Of a stretch of DNA of 64,000 nt, positions 55,038 through 64,000 are shown piece after piece (positions within the stretch are counted from its first letter, which is position 1; each line of letters begins with the position of its first letter). Both the position numbers and the translations under genes were made by a program. The notes under the pieces were generated by a model. It saw only the letters and a program-made list of their open reading frames with translations. It searched no databases and was not told the origin of the DNA. The stretch comes from Pseudomonas sp. B21-040. GTDB taxonomy: Bacteria; Pseudomonadota; Gammaproteobacteria; Pseudomonadales; Pseudomonadaceae. The stretch lies in contig NZ_CP087176.1 in the NCBI RefSeq assembly GCF_024748695.1, positions 6,131,501 to 6,195,500 on the forward strand. The letters run 5' to 3'.

Positions 55038-56741
55038 ATGTCCCAAGAATTCGATTACATCATCATCGGTGCCGGCTCGGCCGGTAACACCCTGGCGACC
55101 CGTCTGACTGAAGACGAAGGCGTCACCGTCCTGCTGCTCGAAGCGGGCGGCCCGGACTACCGTTTCGACTTCCGCACACAGATGCCGGCCGCCCTGGCGT
55201 TCCCGCTGCAAGGTCGTCGCTACAACTGGGCCTACGAAACCGATCCAGAACCCTACATGGACGGTCGCCGGATGGAATGCGGTCGCGGCAAGGGCCTCGG
55301 TGGTTCCTCGCTGATCAACGGCATGTGCTACATCCGCGGCAACGCGATGGACTACGACAACTGGGCCAAGCTGCCAGGCCTGGAAGACTGGGATTACCTG
55401 AACTGCCTGCCGTATTTCCGCAAAGCCGAAACCCGCGACATCGGCCCGAACGATTACCACGGCGGCGAAGGTCCGGTCAGCGTGACCACGCCGAAAGCCG
55501 GCAACAACCCGCTGTTCCACGCCATGGTTGAAGCGGGCGTGCAAGCCGGTTACCCGCGCACTGAAGACTTGAACGGTTACCAGCAAGAAGGCTTCGGCCC
55601 GATGGATCGTACCGTGACGCCGAAAGGTCGTCGTGCCTCCACCGCTCGCGGTTACCTGGACGTCGCCAAGAAGCGTTCGACCCTGTCCATCGTCACCCAC
55701 GCTCTGACTGACAAGATCCTGTTCGAAGGCAAGCGTGCCGTTGGCGTGCGTTACCTGATCGGTGCCGCCGAAGAGCGCGTTGAAGTCCGTGCCCGCAAAG
55801 AAGTGCTGCTGTGCTCCGGCGCCATCGCTTCGCCGCAGATTCTGCAACGCTCCGGCGTCGGCCCGGCCGAACTGCTCAACAAGCTCGACATCCCGGTGGT
55901 CCACGACCTGCCAGGCGTCGGCGAAAACCTGCAGGATCACCTTGAGCTGTACCTGCAATACGCCTGCACCCAACCGGTTTCGCTGTACCCGTCGCTGCTC
56001 TGGTACAACCAGCCAGCCATCGGTGCCGAATGGCTGTTCAACGGCACCGGCATCGGCGCCAGCAACCAGTTCGAAGCCGGTGGTTTCATCCGCACCCGTC
56101 CGGAATTCGAATGGCCGAACATCCAGTACCACTTCCTGCCGGTCGCGATTAACTACAACGGCAGCAACGGTGTGCAAGAGCACGGTTTCCAGGCGCACAT
56201 GGGTTCCATGCGTTCGCCGAGTCGTGGCCGCATCCAGGCCAAGTCCAAGGATCCGCGCGAGTACCCGAGCATCCTGTTCAACTACATGGCCACCGAGCAG
56301 GACTGGCAAGAATTCCGCGACGGCATCCGCCTGACCCGTGAAATCATGCAACAGCCGGCTCTCGACGCTTTCCGTGGCCGCGAAATCAGCCCGGGCATCG
56401 ACGTGCAATCCGACGAGCAACTGGACACGTTCATCCGCGAGCACGCCGAAACCGCGTTCCACCCGTCCTGCTCGTGCAAGATGGGCACCGACGAAATGGC
56501 CGTGGTTGATGGCGAAGGCCGTGTGCATGGCATGCAAGGTCTGCGTGTGGTCGATGCCTCGATCATGCCGATCATCACCACCGGCAACCTGAACGCGCCG
56601 ACGATCATGATCGCCGAGAAAATCGCCGACAAGATCCGTGGCCGCAAGCCGTTGCCGCGCAGTACCGCCAACTACTATGTGGCGGGCGAAGCGCCGGTGA
56701 AGGGCAAGCCTTTGCGTGATGTGAGCGCTACTGCTCAGTAA
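55038..56741 (+). CDS. betA: Choline dehydrogenase
   Basis: A 567-residue GMC oxidoreductase: FAD motif [23 protein letters not shown] signature [15 protein letters not shown], and the active-site His in [13 protein letters not shown]. It oxidises choline to betaine aldehyde and passes electrons to the membrane chain. Start [11 protein letters not shown] at 55038 with GAGGG upstream. Last gene of betIBA. Confidence 0.95.
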   Translation: MSQEFDYIIIGAGSAGNTLATRLTEDEGVTVLLLEAGGPDYRFDFRTQMPAALAFPLQGRRYNWAYETDPEPYMDGRRMECGRGKGLGGSSLINGMCYIRGNAMDYDNWAKLPGLEDWDYLNCLPYFRKAETRDIGPNDYHGGEGPVSVTTPKAGNNPLFHAMVEAGVQAGYPRTEDLNGYQQEGFGPMDRTVTPKGRRASTARGYLDVAKKRSTLSIVTHALTDKILFEGKRAVGVRYLIGAAEERVEVRARKEVLLCSGAIASPQILQRSGVGPAELLNKLDIPVVHDLPGVGENLQDHLELYLQYACTQPVSLYPSLLWYNQPAIGAEWLFNGTGIGASNQFEAGGFIRTRPEFEWPNIQYHFLPVAINYNGSNGVQEHGFQAHMGSMRSPSRGRIQAKSKDPREYPSILFNYMATEQDWQEFRDGIRLTREIMQQPALDAFRGREISPGIDVQSDEQLDTFIREHAETAFHPSCSCKMGTDEMAVVDGEGRVHGMQGLRVVDASIMPIITTGNLNAPTIMIAEKIADKIRGRKPLPRSTANYYVAGEAPVKGKPLRDVSATAQ

Positions 56742-56765
56742 GACCGTTACACCGAGGCGCTGCCT

Positions 56766-56847
56766 TCGCGAGCAAGCCCGCTCCCACATTTGACCGAGTC
56801 GCCAGATAACGACGCGGTCAAATGTGGGAGCGGGCTTGCTCGCGAAG
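56766..56847. repeat. REP pair (GGGAGCGGGCTTGC class)
   Basis: Arms CGCGAGCAAGCCCGCTCCCA and TGGGAGCGGGCTTGCTCGCG lie after betA. Confidence 0.9.
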
Positions 56848-57006
56848 GGGGCCGCCATAACACCACACCTCTCCCGGTAATATTTTCCTACACCGATCCA
56901 AGCTTGATCCTACCCCCCGCGCAGGCCTAATCTAGCGCCACGCAAACGTTTCACCTCCCCCTCGCACGACCGCAGCACCGCCACTCCATACCAAGGAGGT
57001 CCCTGA

Positions 57007-58449
57007 ATGTTCGATTTCCACCCCCAGCTCAAGCAGCGCTTTGCTGCCTTGCGCACGGGCGCTGAATTTTTTTCGCTGCGTTATGTGCGCGAGTCCGGCC
57101 AATACCTGTCGGTGCGCAAGAACGTCGCCGAACCTCCAAGCCTGAGCCGTGACGAAGGGGCAATGTTGACCGCGCGGGTCAACGGCGTCGAAGCCTACGC
57201 CGCCACCAACGACCTGTCGCAACAAGGCCTGCAATCAGCCCTGGACCGAGCCGAACAACAAGCCCGCCGGCTCAAGCCCCACGCGTTGCTCGACCTGCGT
57301 GACCAACCCGTCTCCAGTGATCGCGCCGACTACTTTTCGCCCAACCTCGACCAGCCCTTCCCGTCCCTGAGCGACTGCTACCAATTGCTCGGTGCCGAAT
57401 CCGCGTCCGTGCCCAAGGACGAGCGATTGGTGAACTGGCAGGTGAGCATTGGCATCACCCACGTCGAACAGATTTACCTCAACAGCGCCGGCGCCGAACT
57501 GCGTCAGGCCCAGCGTTTTGTCTACCCTGGCCTGGACGTCACCGCCTATGACGGCAGCGACAGCCAGACCCGCAGCCTGGGCCGCGAGAATTTTGGCCAG
57601 CAGGGCGGCGCCGATGTCATCAGCCGTTGCGGCCTGATCGGCGCCGGCCCGACCGTCGCCGATCAGGCACTGCAATTGCTGCTGGCGCCGAACACTCCGC
57701 AAGGTCCGCGTGATCTGTTGCTGATGCCCGACCAGATGATGTTGCAGATCCACGAATCCATCGGCCACCCGCTGGAGCTGGACCGCATCCTCGGTGACGA
57801 GCGTAATTACGCCGGCACCAGCTTCGTCAAGACAGAGGATTTCGGCCATCTGCAATACGGCTCAAAGCTACTCAACGTGACCTTCGACCCGGACATCCCC
57901 GAGCAGCTCGCCAGCTACGGCCATGACGACGACGGCACCGCCGCGAGCAAGCAGTTCCTGATCAAGGAAGGTTTGCTGCTACGTCCATTGGGCGGTGCGC
58001 TGTCGCAGTTCCGCGCGGGCATGGACGGCGTCGCCAACAGCCGCGCCTGCGGCTGGAACCGCCCGCCGATCGACCGCATGGCCAACCTCAATATCGAGCC
58101 CGGCGATCAACCGCTGGCGCAACTGATCGGCAATATCGAACACGGCATCATGATGTCGACCAATCGATCGTGGTCCATCGACGATGCGCGCAACAAGTTC
58201 CAGTTCGGTTGCGAATGGGCACAGTTGATTGAAAACGGTGAGCTCAAAGGCGTGGTGAAAAACCCGAACTACCGGGCGATTTCCGCGCACTTCTGGAAAA
58301 GCCTCAGCGCCGTCGGTGACGCCAGCACCTTCAAGGTCCTGGGCACACCCAACTGCGGCAAAGGTGAACCGAATCAGGTGATCCGCGTCGGCCACGCCTC
58401 GCCGGCTTGTGTGTTCAGCAACGTAGATGTGTTTGGAGGAGACGCCTGA
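57007..58449 (+). CDS. TldD-family metalloprotease subunit
   Basis: A 480-residue TldD-like protein. The zinc-binding HExxxH motif is HESIGH in QIHESIGHPLELDRILG, and the family block MSTNRSWSIDDARNKFQFGCEWA is present near the C terminus. TldD and PmbA/TldE form a heterodimeric peptidase that trims unfolded peptides or modified-peptide precursors. This looks like a second, TldD-related copy distinct from the housekeeping tldD. The stop overlaps the next gene as TGATG. AAGGAGG precedes the ATG. Confidence 0.85.
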   Translation: MFDFHPQLKQRFAALRTGAEFFSLRYVRESGQYLSVRKNVAEPPSLSRDEGAMLTARVNGVEAYAATNDLSQQGLQSALDRAEQQARRLKPHALLDLRDQPVSSDRADYFSPNLDQPFPSLSDCYQLLGAESASVPKDERLVNWQVSIGITHVEQIYLNSAGAELRQAQRFVYPGLDVTAYDGSDSQTRSLGRENFGQQGGADVISRCGLIGAGPTVADQALQLLLAPNTPQGPRDLLLMPDQMMLQIHESIGHPLELDRILGDERNYAGTSFVKTEDFGHLQYGSKLLNVTFDPDIPEQLASYGHDDDGTAASKQFLIKEGLLLRPLGGALSQFRAGMDGVANSRACGWNRPPIDRMANLNIEPGDQPLAQLIGNIEHGIMMSTNRSWSIDDARNKFQFGCEWAQLIENGELKGVVKNPNYRAISAHFWKSLSAVGDASTFKVLGTPNCGKGEPNQVIRVGHASPACVFSNVDVFGGDA

Positions 58450-59786
58450 TGAGTACGTCAAACAATCAGGCCGAGTCGTTCAAGGCATTGGTCAAGTGGC
58501 TGCGCGAGGCGATTCGCGAGCCGGAACAGTTCACCCTCAGCTACGCCGCCGAATCCTCGGCCTTCGTGCGTTTCAACCACGCCAAGGTGCGCCAGGCCGG
58601 GCAAGTGCAGCAGGCGAGCATCGGTTTCAAACTGATCAACGATGGCCGCCACGCCGACCTTGAAATCACGCTGGCCGGCGACCCGGACGTTGACGTGCAG
58701 CGTCTGGCCGAAGGCCTGCAACAGCTGCGCGAAACCTTGCCATTGTTGCCGCAGGATCCGTACCTGCTGCTCAACCACAACGGCTGGCAGAGCAAGAATG
58801 TGCAGGATCATCCGCTGCCGGATACCGAGCAGGTAGTTGCCGAAATCACTCAGGCCGCCGAAGGGCTGGACCTGGTGGGTTTCTACGCGGCAGGCCCGAT
58901 CAGCCGTGGCTTCGCCAGTTCGTCGGGCGCGTTTGGCTGGCATCAAGCCAACAGTTTCAACTTCGATTTCAGCCTGTTCCACGACAATGGCCAGGCGGTG
59001 AAAGCCAGTTACGCCGGGCACGACTGGAACAGTGAAGGGTTCGCCAAGCGCTTCCAGCAGGCACGTGAGCAGCTGGCGTTTCTCGGTCGACCGTTGCGTA
59101 CGTTGGCACCGGGGCAGTACCGCGCCTACCTCGCCCCGGCGGCGCTTGAAGAAATAATGGGCATGCTCTGCTGGGGCGGGTTTTCGGCGCAGTCGATTGC
59201 CAGCAAAACCAGCCCGCTGCAAAAGCTTTATGCGGGGGACAGTGCATTCAGCCCGCAGGTGTCCATTGATGAAAAAGTCAGTGGTTCGTTGAGCCCGGCG
59301 TTCTCCGGCGAAGGTTACCCACGCAGTGATCTGGGGTTGATCGTCGAAGGCAAGGCCGGCGCGCAAATGGTCAGTTCCCGCAGCGCAGCCGAGTACGGCT
59401 TGACCGCCAACGGGGCCGGCGGCGGTGAGATGCCGAGCGCATTGAACATGGCGGCCGGGACGTTGCCTGAAGCCGAGATCCTCAAGCAACTGGGCACGGG
59501 GTTGTACATCAGCAATCTCTGGTACTTGAATTACTCCGATCAACCGGGGGCACGCATGACCGGCATGACGCGGTTTGCGACGTTCTGGGTCGAGAACGGC
59601 GAGATTCAGGCACCGGTGAGCACCATGCGTTTTGATGACAGCGCCTACAGTTTGCTCGGTTCGCAGCTGGAAGCATTGACCGAGGAACGCGAGTTGTTGC
59701 TGTCGGCGAGTACCTACAGCCAGCGGGCCACGGCGTCGGCGTTGCTGCCGGGGGCACTGGTCAAAAAGCTCACGCTGACCCTGTAA
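58449..59786 (+). CDS. TldE/PmbA-family partner protein
   Basis: A 445-residue PmbA/TldE-like protein. It lacks an HExxxH site, as expected of the non-catalytic partner. Family blocks include FASSSGAFGWHQANSFNFDFSLFHDNGQAVKASYAGHDW and GLYISNLWYLNYSDQPGARMTGMTRFATF. It overlaps the TldD-like gene by one base, so the two proteins are made together. Target peptide unknown; no precursor gene is seen nearby. Confidence 0.83.
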   Translation: MSTSNNQAESFKALVKWLREAIREPEQFTLSYAAESSAFVRFNHAKVRQAGQVQQASIGFKLINDGRHADLEITLAGDPDVDVQRLAEGLQQLRETLPLLPQDPYLLLNHNGWQSKNVQDHPLPDTEQVVAEITQAAEGLDLVGFYAAGPISRGFASSSGAFGWHQANSFNFDFSLFHDNGQAVKASYAGHDWNSEGFAKRFQQAREQLAFLGRPLRTLAPGQYRAYLAPAALEEIMGMLCWGGFSAQSIASKTSPLQKLYAGDSAFSPQVSIDEKVSGSLSPAFSGEGYPRSDLGLIVEGKAGAQMVSSRSAAEYGLTANGAGGGEMPSALNMAAGTLPEAEILKQLGTGLYISNLWYLNYSDQPGARMTGMTRFATFWVENGEIQAPVSTMRFDDSAYSLLGSQLEALTEERELLLSASTYSQRATASALLPGALVKKLTLTL

Positions 59787-59793
59787 ATACCCT

Positions 59794-59923
59794 GTAGCAG
59801 CTGGCGAAGCCTGCGATCGAGGACGCAGTCCTCGCCGGTTCAGCAATCACGGTAATACAGACGGAACACCGTGGCCGATTTGCGAGGACTTCGTCCTCGA
59901 ACGCAGGCTTCGCCAGCTGCTAC
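59794..59923. repeat. Long inverted repeat (GTAGCAGCTGGCG class)
   Basis: Arms GTAGCAGCTGGCGAAGCCTG and CAGGCTTCGCCAGCTGCTAC, with an inner pair around GAGGACGCAGTCCTCG. It lies between the pmbA-like gene and the MFS gene. Confidence 0.88.
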
Positions 59924-59974
59924 GGGACTTCATCGTTCTGCAGATTGTTTCACCTAAAACCCGCAAGAGGTCCC

Positions 59975-61402
59975 ATGCCCAACCGCCCACCTCTCGACGC
60001 TGTCACCGCCCGCTGGATCCCGTGGGTCGTCGCCATTGCTTTTTTCATGCAGTCCCTCGACGGGACCATCCTCAACACCGCCCTGCCGGCCATGGCTCGG
60101 GACCTGGCGGAAGACCCGTTGCGCATGCAGGGCGTGATCATCGCCTACATGCTTACCGTCGCCTTGCTGATCCCCGCCTCTGGCTGGATCGCTGACCGCT
60201 TCGGCACCAAGAAGATCTTCTTCAGCGCGATCCTGTTGTTCAGTCTCGGCTCATTGCTCTGCGCGCTGTCGAGCAGCCTGACCATGCTGAACGGCGCTCG
60301 AGTGATCCAAGGGCTGGGCGGGGCGCTGATGCTGCCGGTCGGGCGACTGGTGGTACTGCGCGCCTACCCGCGTTCGGAACTGGTGCGGATCATGGGGTTC
60401 ATCACCATTCCCGGCCTGCTCGGCCCGTTGATCGGCCCGACCATGGGCGGCTGGATGGTGCAATACCTGACATGGCACTGGATCTTTCTGATCAACCTGC
60501 CGGTCGGGCTGGTCGGTTGCTACGCCGTGTGGAAATTCATCCCGGACCTGCGTGGCTCCGAGCGCACCCGTTTCGACAGTCTGGGCTTTGTGCTGTTTGG
60601 CGCGGCGATGATTTTGATCACCATCGCCATGGAAGGCCTGGGCGAACTGCACCTGCCTCACTTGCGGGTGATGCTGCTGTTGTTCGGCGGCATGGCCTGC
60701 CTGGCGGCGTACTGGTTGCGGGCCGGGCATATCGACAATCCGCTGTTCGCGCCGTCGCTGTTCAAGACCCGGACCTTCGCCGTCGGCATTCTCGGCAATC
60801 TGTTCGCCCGGCTCGGCAGCGGCGCCCTGCCCTTCCTCGTGCCGTTGCTGCTGCAAGTGGCGCTGGGTTACTCGCCGTCTCAGGCCGGGATGAGCATGCT
60901 GCCGCTGGCTGCTGCAGCGATGATCGCCAAGTGGGTGGCGCGACCGCTGATCGAGCGCTTGGGCTATCGCATCGTGCTCACCGGCAACACCCTGGCGCTG
61001 GGGATCATGTTGGCGAGCATGGGCCTGGTCAGCGAACAGACGCCGTACTGGCTGCTGCTGTGTCTGCTGGCGATTCTCGGGGCGATCAACTCGCTGCAAT
61101 TTACCGCGATGAACACCGTGACCCTGATCGACCTCGACGACGCCAGCGCCAGCAGCGGCAACAGCCTGCTGTCTGTGGTGGCGCAATTGTCCCTGAGCCT
61201 GGGGGTTGCGTGCGCCGGTGCATTGCTCGGCGGCTTTACCGCAGAGATCGGCAACGATGGCGTGGAGACGATTCTGGGCGCGTTCCAACTGACGTTTGTG
61301 ACCGTCGGCATCATGGCAATGCTCGCCGCCACCATCTTCTCGCAGCTGTCACCAACAGACGGACGACGGATGGTCAGCCGCGAGCACGATATAGAGCACT
61401 GA
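59975..61402 (+). CDS. MFS drug exporter, DHA2/MdtD type
   Basis: A 475-residue transporter with about 14 hydrophobic segments. DHA2 features: MQSLDGTILNTALPAMARDL in helix 1 and SGWIADRFGTKKIF (motif A) after helix 2, and VLRAYPRSELVRIMGFITIPGLLGPLIGPTMGGW (motif C region). It likely exports hydrophobic or drug-like compounds with protons. Start MPNRPPLDAVTARW at 59975. Transcribed alone. Confidence 0.88.
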   Translation: MPNRPPLDAVTARWIPWVVAIAFFMQSLDGTILNTALPAMARDLAEDPLRMQGVIIAYMLTVALLIPASGWIADRFGTKKIFFSAILLFSLGSLLCALSSSLTMLNGARVIQGLGGALMLPVGRLVVLRAYPRSELVRIMGFITIPGLLGPLIGPTMGGWMVQYLTWHWIFLINLPVGLVGCYAVWKFIPDLRGSERTRFDSLGFVLFGAAMILITIAMEGLGELHLPHLRVMLLLFGGMACLAAYWLRAGHIDNPLFAPSLFKTRTFAVGILGNLFARLGSGALPFLVPLLLQVALGYSPSQAGMSMLPLAAAAMIAKWVARPLIERLGYRIVLTGNTLALGIMLASMGLVSEQTPYWLLLCLLAILGAINSLQFTAMNTVTLIDLDDASASSGNSLLSVVAQLSLSLGVACAGALLGGFTAEIGNDGVETILGAFQLTFVTVGIMAMLAATIFSQLSPTDGRRMVSREHDIEH

Positions 61403-61405
61403 CTT

Positions 61406-61507
61406 GTAGCAGCTGCCGAGGCACGAGGCTGCGTTGCGCGTCCGCAGGACCGCCCTCGGGGGGCCGCTTCGCAGCCCGACGCAGCCTCGTGCCTCGGCAG
61501 CTGCTAC
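61406..61507. repeat. Long inverted repeat (GTAGCAGCTGCCG class)
   Basis: Arms GTAGCAGCTGCCGAGGCACG and the complement ending CGTGCCTCGGCAGCTGCTAC. It lies just before dbpA. Confidence 0.9.
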
Positions 61508-61586
61508 AGGCTATTCGTCCAGAATTTGCAGGTTGAGGCAGCCGGACTGGTACACTGCGCGACATTTTGTTTTGCAGGCCAGTCCC

Positions 61587-62972
61587 GTGACCACCATCGC
61601 CACCGCTTTTAATACTTTGCCGCTGTCCGCCGCCATGCTGGCTAACCTCGACTCCCTCGGTTATGCCCAGATGACGCCGATCCAGGCGCAAAGCTTGCCG
61701 GTGATCCTCAAGGGGATGGACCTGATCGCCCAGGCCAAGACCGGCAGCGGCAAGACCGCCGCCTTCGGTATCGGCCTGCTGAACCCGATCAATCCGCGCT
61801 ACTTCGGTTGCCAGGCGCTGATCCTGTGCCCGACCCGCGAGCTGGCTGACCAGGTCGCCAAGGAAATCCGTCGCCTGGCCCGTGCCGAAGACAACATCAA
61901 GGTCCTGACCCTGTGCGGCGGCGTGTCCCTCGGCCCGCAGATCGCTTCGCTGGAACATGGCGCGCACATCATCGTCGGCACGCCGGGGCGCATTCAGCAG
62001 CACCTGCGCAAAGGTTCGCTGGTACTGCACGGCCTCAACACGCTGATTCTCGACGAAGCTGACCGCATGCTCGACATGGGTTTCTACGACTCCATCGAAG
62101 AGATCATCATGCAGGCTCCGGAGCGTCGCCAGACCCTGCTGTTTTCCGCCACCTACCCGGTGGGCATCAAACAGTTGGCCTCGAAGTTCATGCGCAACCC
62201 GCAGCAAGTGAAGGCCGAGGCGTTCCACGACGACTCCCAGATCGAGCAGCGTTTCTACGAGATCTCCCCGGAAGAGCGCATGAGCGTCGTGACCAAGGTC
62301 CTCGGCCACTTCCGCCCGGCGTCCTGCGTAGCCTTCTGCTACACCAAGCAACAAGTTCAGGAAACCGTCGATCACCTGACCGCCAAAGGCATCTCCGCCG
62401 TCGGCCTGCACGGCGATCTGGAACAACGTGACCGCGACCAGGTGCTGGCGATGTTCGCCAACCGCAGTACTTCGGTACTGGTAGCCACCGACGTCGCCGC
62501 TCGCGGCCTGGACATCGACTCGCTGGACATGGTGATCAACGTCGAACTGGCCCGCGATTCGGAAATCCACATCCACCGCGTCGGCCGTACCGGTCGCGCC
62601 GGTGAGAAAGGCCTCGCGATCAGCCTGGTCGCACCGCCCGAAGCGCAGCGCGCCCAAGCCATCGAACATTTGCAGCAGACGCCATTGACCTGGGACCTGG
62701 TGGACAACCTCACCAGCCAGGGCGGCGGTCCGTTGCTGCCGCAGATGAGCACCCTGTGCATCGGTGCCGGCCGTAAAGACAAGGTTCGTCCGGGTGACAT
62801 TCTCGGCGCACTGACCGGTGATGCCGGCATTCCGGGCGCCCAGGTGGGCAAGATCGCGATTTTCGACTTCCAGGCTTTTGTGGCCGTTGAACGCGGAATC
62901 GCCAAGCAAGCCTTGCAGCGCCTGAACGACGGCAAGATCAAGGGCCGCTCGCTGCGCGTACGGATTTTGTAA
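61587..62972 (+). CDS. dbpA: ATP-dependent RNA helicase DbpA
   Basis: A 461-residue DEAD-box helicase: Q motif, AKTGSGKTAAF (I), PTRELADQ (Ia), DEAD (II), SAT (III), ARGLDIDSLD and HRVGRTGRAGEKG (VI). A C-terminal DbpA RNA-binding domain (GRKDKVRPGDILGALTGDAGI...) recognises helix 92 of 23S rRNA. It acts in large-subunit assembly. The start is a GTG at 61587 (VTTIATAFNTLPLS), since upstream sequence belongs to the inverted repeat. Confidence 0.94.
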   Translation: MTTIATAFNTLPLSAAMLANLDSLGYAQMTPIQAQSLPVILKGMDLIAQAKTGSGKTAAFGIGLLNPINPRYFGCQALILCPTRELADQVAKEIRRLARAEDNIKVLTLCGGVSLGPQIASLEHGAHIIVGTPGRIQQHLRKGSLVLHGLNTLILDEADRMLDMGFYDSIEEIIMQAPERRQTLLFSATYPVGIKQLASKFMRNPQQVKAEAFHDDSQIEQRFYEISPEERMSVVTKVLGHFRPASCVAFCYTKQQVQETVDHLTAKGISAVGLHGDLEQRDRDQVLAMFANRSTSVLVATDVAARGLDIDSLDMVINVELARDSEIHIHRVGRTGRAGEKGLAISLVAPPEAQRAQAIEHLQQTPLTWDLVDNLTSQGGGPLLPQMSTLCIGAGRKDKVRPGDILGALTGDAGIPGAQVGKIAIFDFQAFVAVERGIAKQALQRLNDGKIKGRSLRVRIL

Positions 62973-62989
62973 GAACAACGAATAACCCC

Positions 62990-63082
62990 TGTGGGAGCCG
63001 GGCTTGCCCGCGATGACGGACTAACAGTCAACAATGATGTTGAATGTGCAGGCCTCATCGCGGGCAAAGTTGGCTCCCACAG
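62990..63082. repeat. REP pair
   Basis: Arms CTGTGGGAGCCGGGCTTGCC and the diverged complement CGGGCAAAGTTGGCTCCCAC lie after dbpA. Confidence 0.8.
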
Positions 63083-63117
63083 TTTGTTTTGTGGTGTTAC
63101 ATGAAGAGGACATCGTT

Positions 63118-64000
63118 TTGCGCTCTACCGAAGTCGTGATCATTGGCGCTGGCGCCGCAGGGTTGATGTGTGCGCTGACCGCCGCCGGGCGCGGGCGCAA
63201 GGTGATGTTGCTCGACCATGCAAACAAGGCCGGCAAAAAAATCCTGATGTCGGGCGGTGGCCGCTGCAATTTCACCAACATGTACACCGAACCGGGCAAT
63301 TTCCTCTCGCAAAACGAACACTTCTGCAAATCTGCACTGGCGCGCTACACCCAGTGGGACTTCATCGGCATGGTCGCCAAACACGGCGTGCCGTACCACG
63401 AGAAGAAGCTCGGCCAACTGTTCTGCGATAACAAATCCAGCGACATCCTGGAGATGCTGCTCAACGAATGCGATCAGGTCGGCGTCAGCCTGCACCTGGA
63501 CACCTCGATCCAGACCATCGAGAAGCTCGAAAGCGGTTATCTGCTGGACACGACGCTAGACCAAATCACCTGCGAATCCCTGGTGATCGCCACGGGCGGC
63601 CTGTCGATCCCGACGCTGGGCGCGACCGGTTTCGGTTATCAAGTCGCCAGGCAGTTTGGCCACGACTTGCTGCCAACCCGCGCCGGCCTGGTGCCGTTCA
63701 CCATCACCGATCAGCTCAAAGAGCTTTGCACCGAGCTGTCCGGTACATCGGTGGATTGCCTGGTGAGCTGCAACGATCAAAGTTTCCGCGAGAACATCCT
63801 GTTCACTCACCGCGGCCTCAGTGGCCCGGCGATTTTGCAGATTTCTTCGTTCTGGGAATCCGGCGACACGGTTGAGATCAACCTGATGCCGGACCACGAC
63901 GTACACGCCTGGCTGCAACAGCAGCAGGCTGAACGCGCGAACAGCGAACTGAAAACCCTGCTGGGGGAAATCTTCACCAAGAAGATGGCCAACCTGCTGG
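63118..64000 (+). CDS. HI0933/YhiN-family NAD(P)/FAD-dependent oxidoreductase (partial)
   Basis: The first 294 codons of a flavoprotein that runs off the window edge; the family is about 390-400 residues. FAD-binding motif VVIIGAGAAGLMCALTAAGRG is near residue 5, followed by KILMSGGGRCNFTN and VIATGGLSIPTLGATGFGYQVA. Biochemical role of the family is unclear. The start is taken as TTG 63118 with GAGGA seven bases upstream; an ATG at 63101 is in another frame and stops quickly. Confidence 0.85.
   Translation, partial: MRSTEVVIIGAGAAGLMCALTAAGRGRKVMLLDHANKAGKKILMSGGGRCNFTNMYTEPGNFLSQNEHFCKSALARYTQWDFIGMVAKHGVPYHEKKLGQLFCDNKSSDILEMLLNECDQVGVSLHLDTSIQTIEKLESGYLLDTTLDQITCESLVIATGGLSIPTLGATGFGYQVARQFGHDLLPTRAGLVPFTITDQLKELCTELSGTSVDCLVSCNDQSFRENILFTHRGLSGPAILQISSFWESGDTVEINLMPDHDVHAWLQQQQAERANSELKTLLGEIFTKKMANLL

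Noticed and set aside
55035..56858. 607-codon minus-strand frame opposite betA
   Set aside because: Antisense shadow running through a REP and past the betA end; no recognisable domain.

Overview
The window is chromosomal DNA from a member of the Pseudomonas fluorescens group. The evidence is the high-GC coding, the Pseudomonas-type REP palindromes with their RAYT transposase, and a gene order that follows the known Pseudomonas choline/glycine betaine/carnitine region. About 52 genes are recognisable on both strands, and most intergenic gaps carry REP-type inverted repeats.

Layout. 1-8.5 kb: an unidentified gene tail, the CreBC two-component system with creD, a periplasmic retropepsin-like protein, a PlsC-type acyltransferase, a DUF2780 protein, a fasciclin protein and an ECF sigma/anti-sigma pair. 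8.5-17.7 kb (minus strand): glyA-soxBDAG-purU-fdhA, which turns sarcosine into glycine and serine and handles the one-carbon units. 18-21.6 kb: a TraX-like protein, threonine aldolase, a RAYT gene bracketed by REPs, and a small AT-rich orphan gene. 21.7-24.4 kb: divergent gbcB and gbcA (glycine betaine monooxygenase). 24.4-25.1 kb: a non-coding tandem array carrying four perfect DnaA boxes. 25.1-35 kb: a two-DTG protease, a GNAT enzyme, then the minus-strand dimethylglycine operon dipeptidase-DUF5943-dgcA-dgcB-etfA-etfB. 35-36.8 kb: an LprI-like protein, a toxin-antitoxin locus with a broken toxin, and a DUF3010 protein. 36.9-42.9 kb: cdhR and the carnitine genes caiX-cdhC-cdhA-cdhB, followed by a gamma-butyrobetaine dioxygenase. 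43-50.2 kb: a small unknown gene, gbdR, an L-serine dehydratase and the quaternary-amine ABC transporter cbcXWV. 50.4-56.7 kb: betT and betIBA. 56.9-64 kb: a TldD/PmbA protease pair, an MFS exporter, dbpA and a truncated HI0933-type flavoprotein.

Together the catabolic genes make one nearly complete route: gamma-butyrobetaine -> carnitine -> glycine betaine, and choline -> betaine aldehyde -> glycine betaine, then -> dimethylglycine -> sarcosine -> glycine -> serine -> pyruvate. Transporters, one-carbon disposal and three dedicated regulators (GbdR, CdhR, BetI) are included.

The least-explained features are the DnaA-box tandem array (24568-25101), helically phased CGAC-core direct repeats in front of four catabolic transcription units, a candidate minus-strand small RNA near 43.1 kb, a 121-bp palindromic element inside the sox operon, and the decayed toxin beside an intact antitoxin. 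All functional assignments come from reading sequence motifs and known family features; no database search was run.
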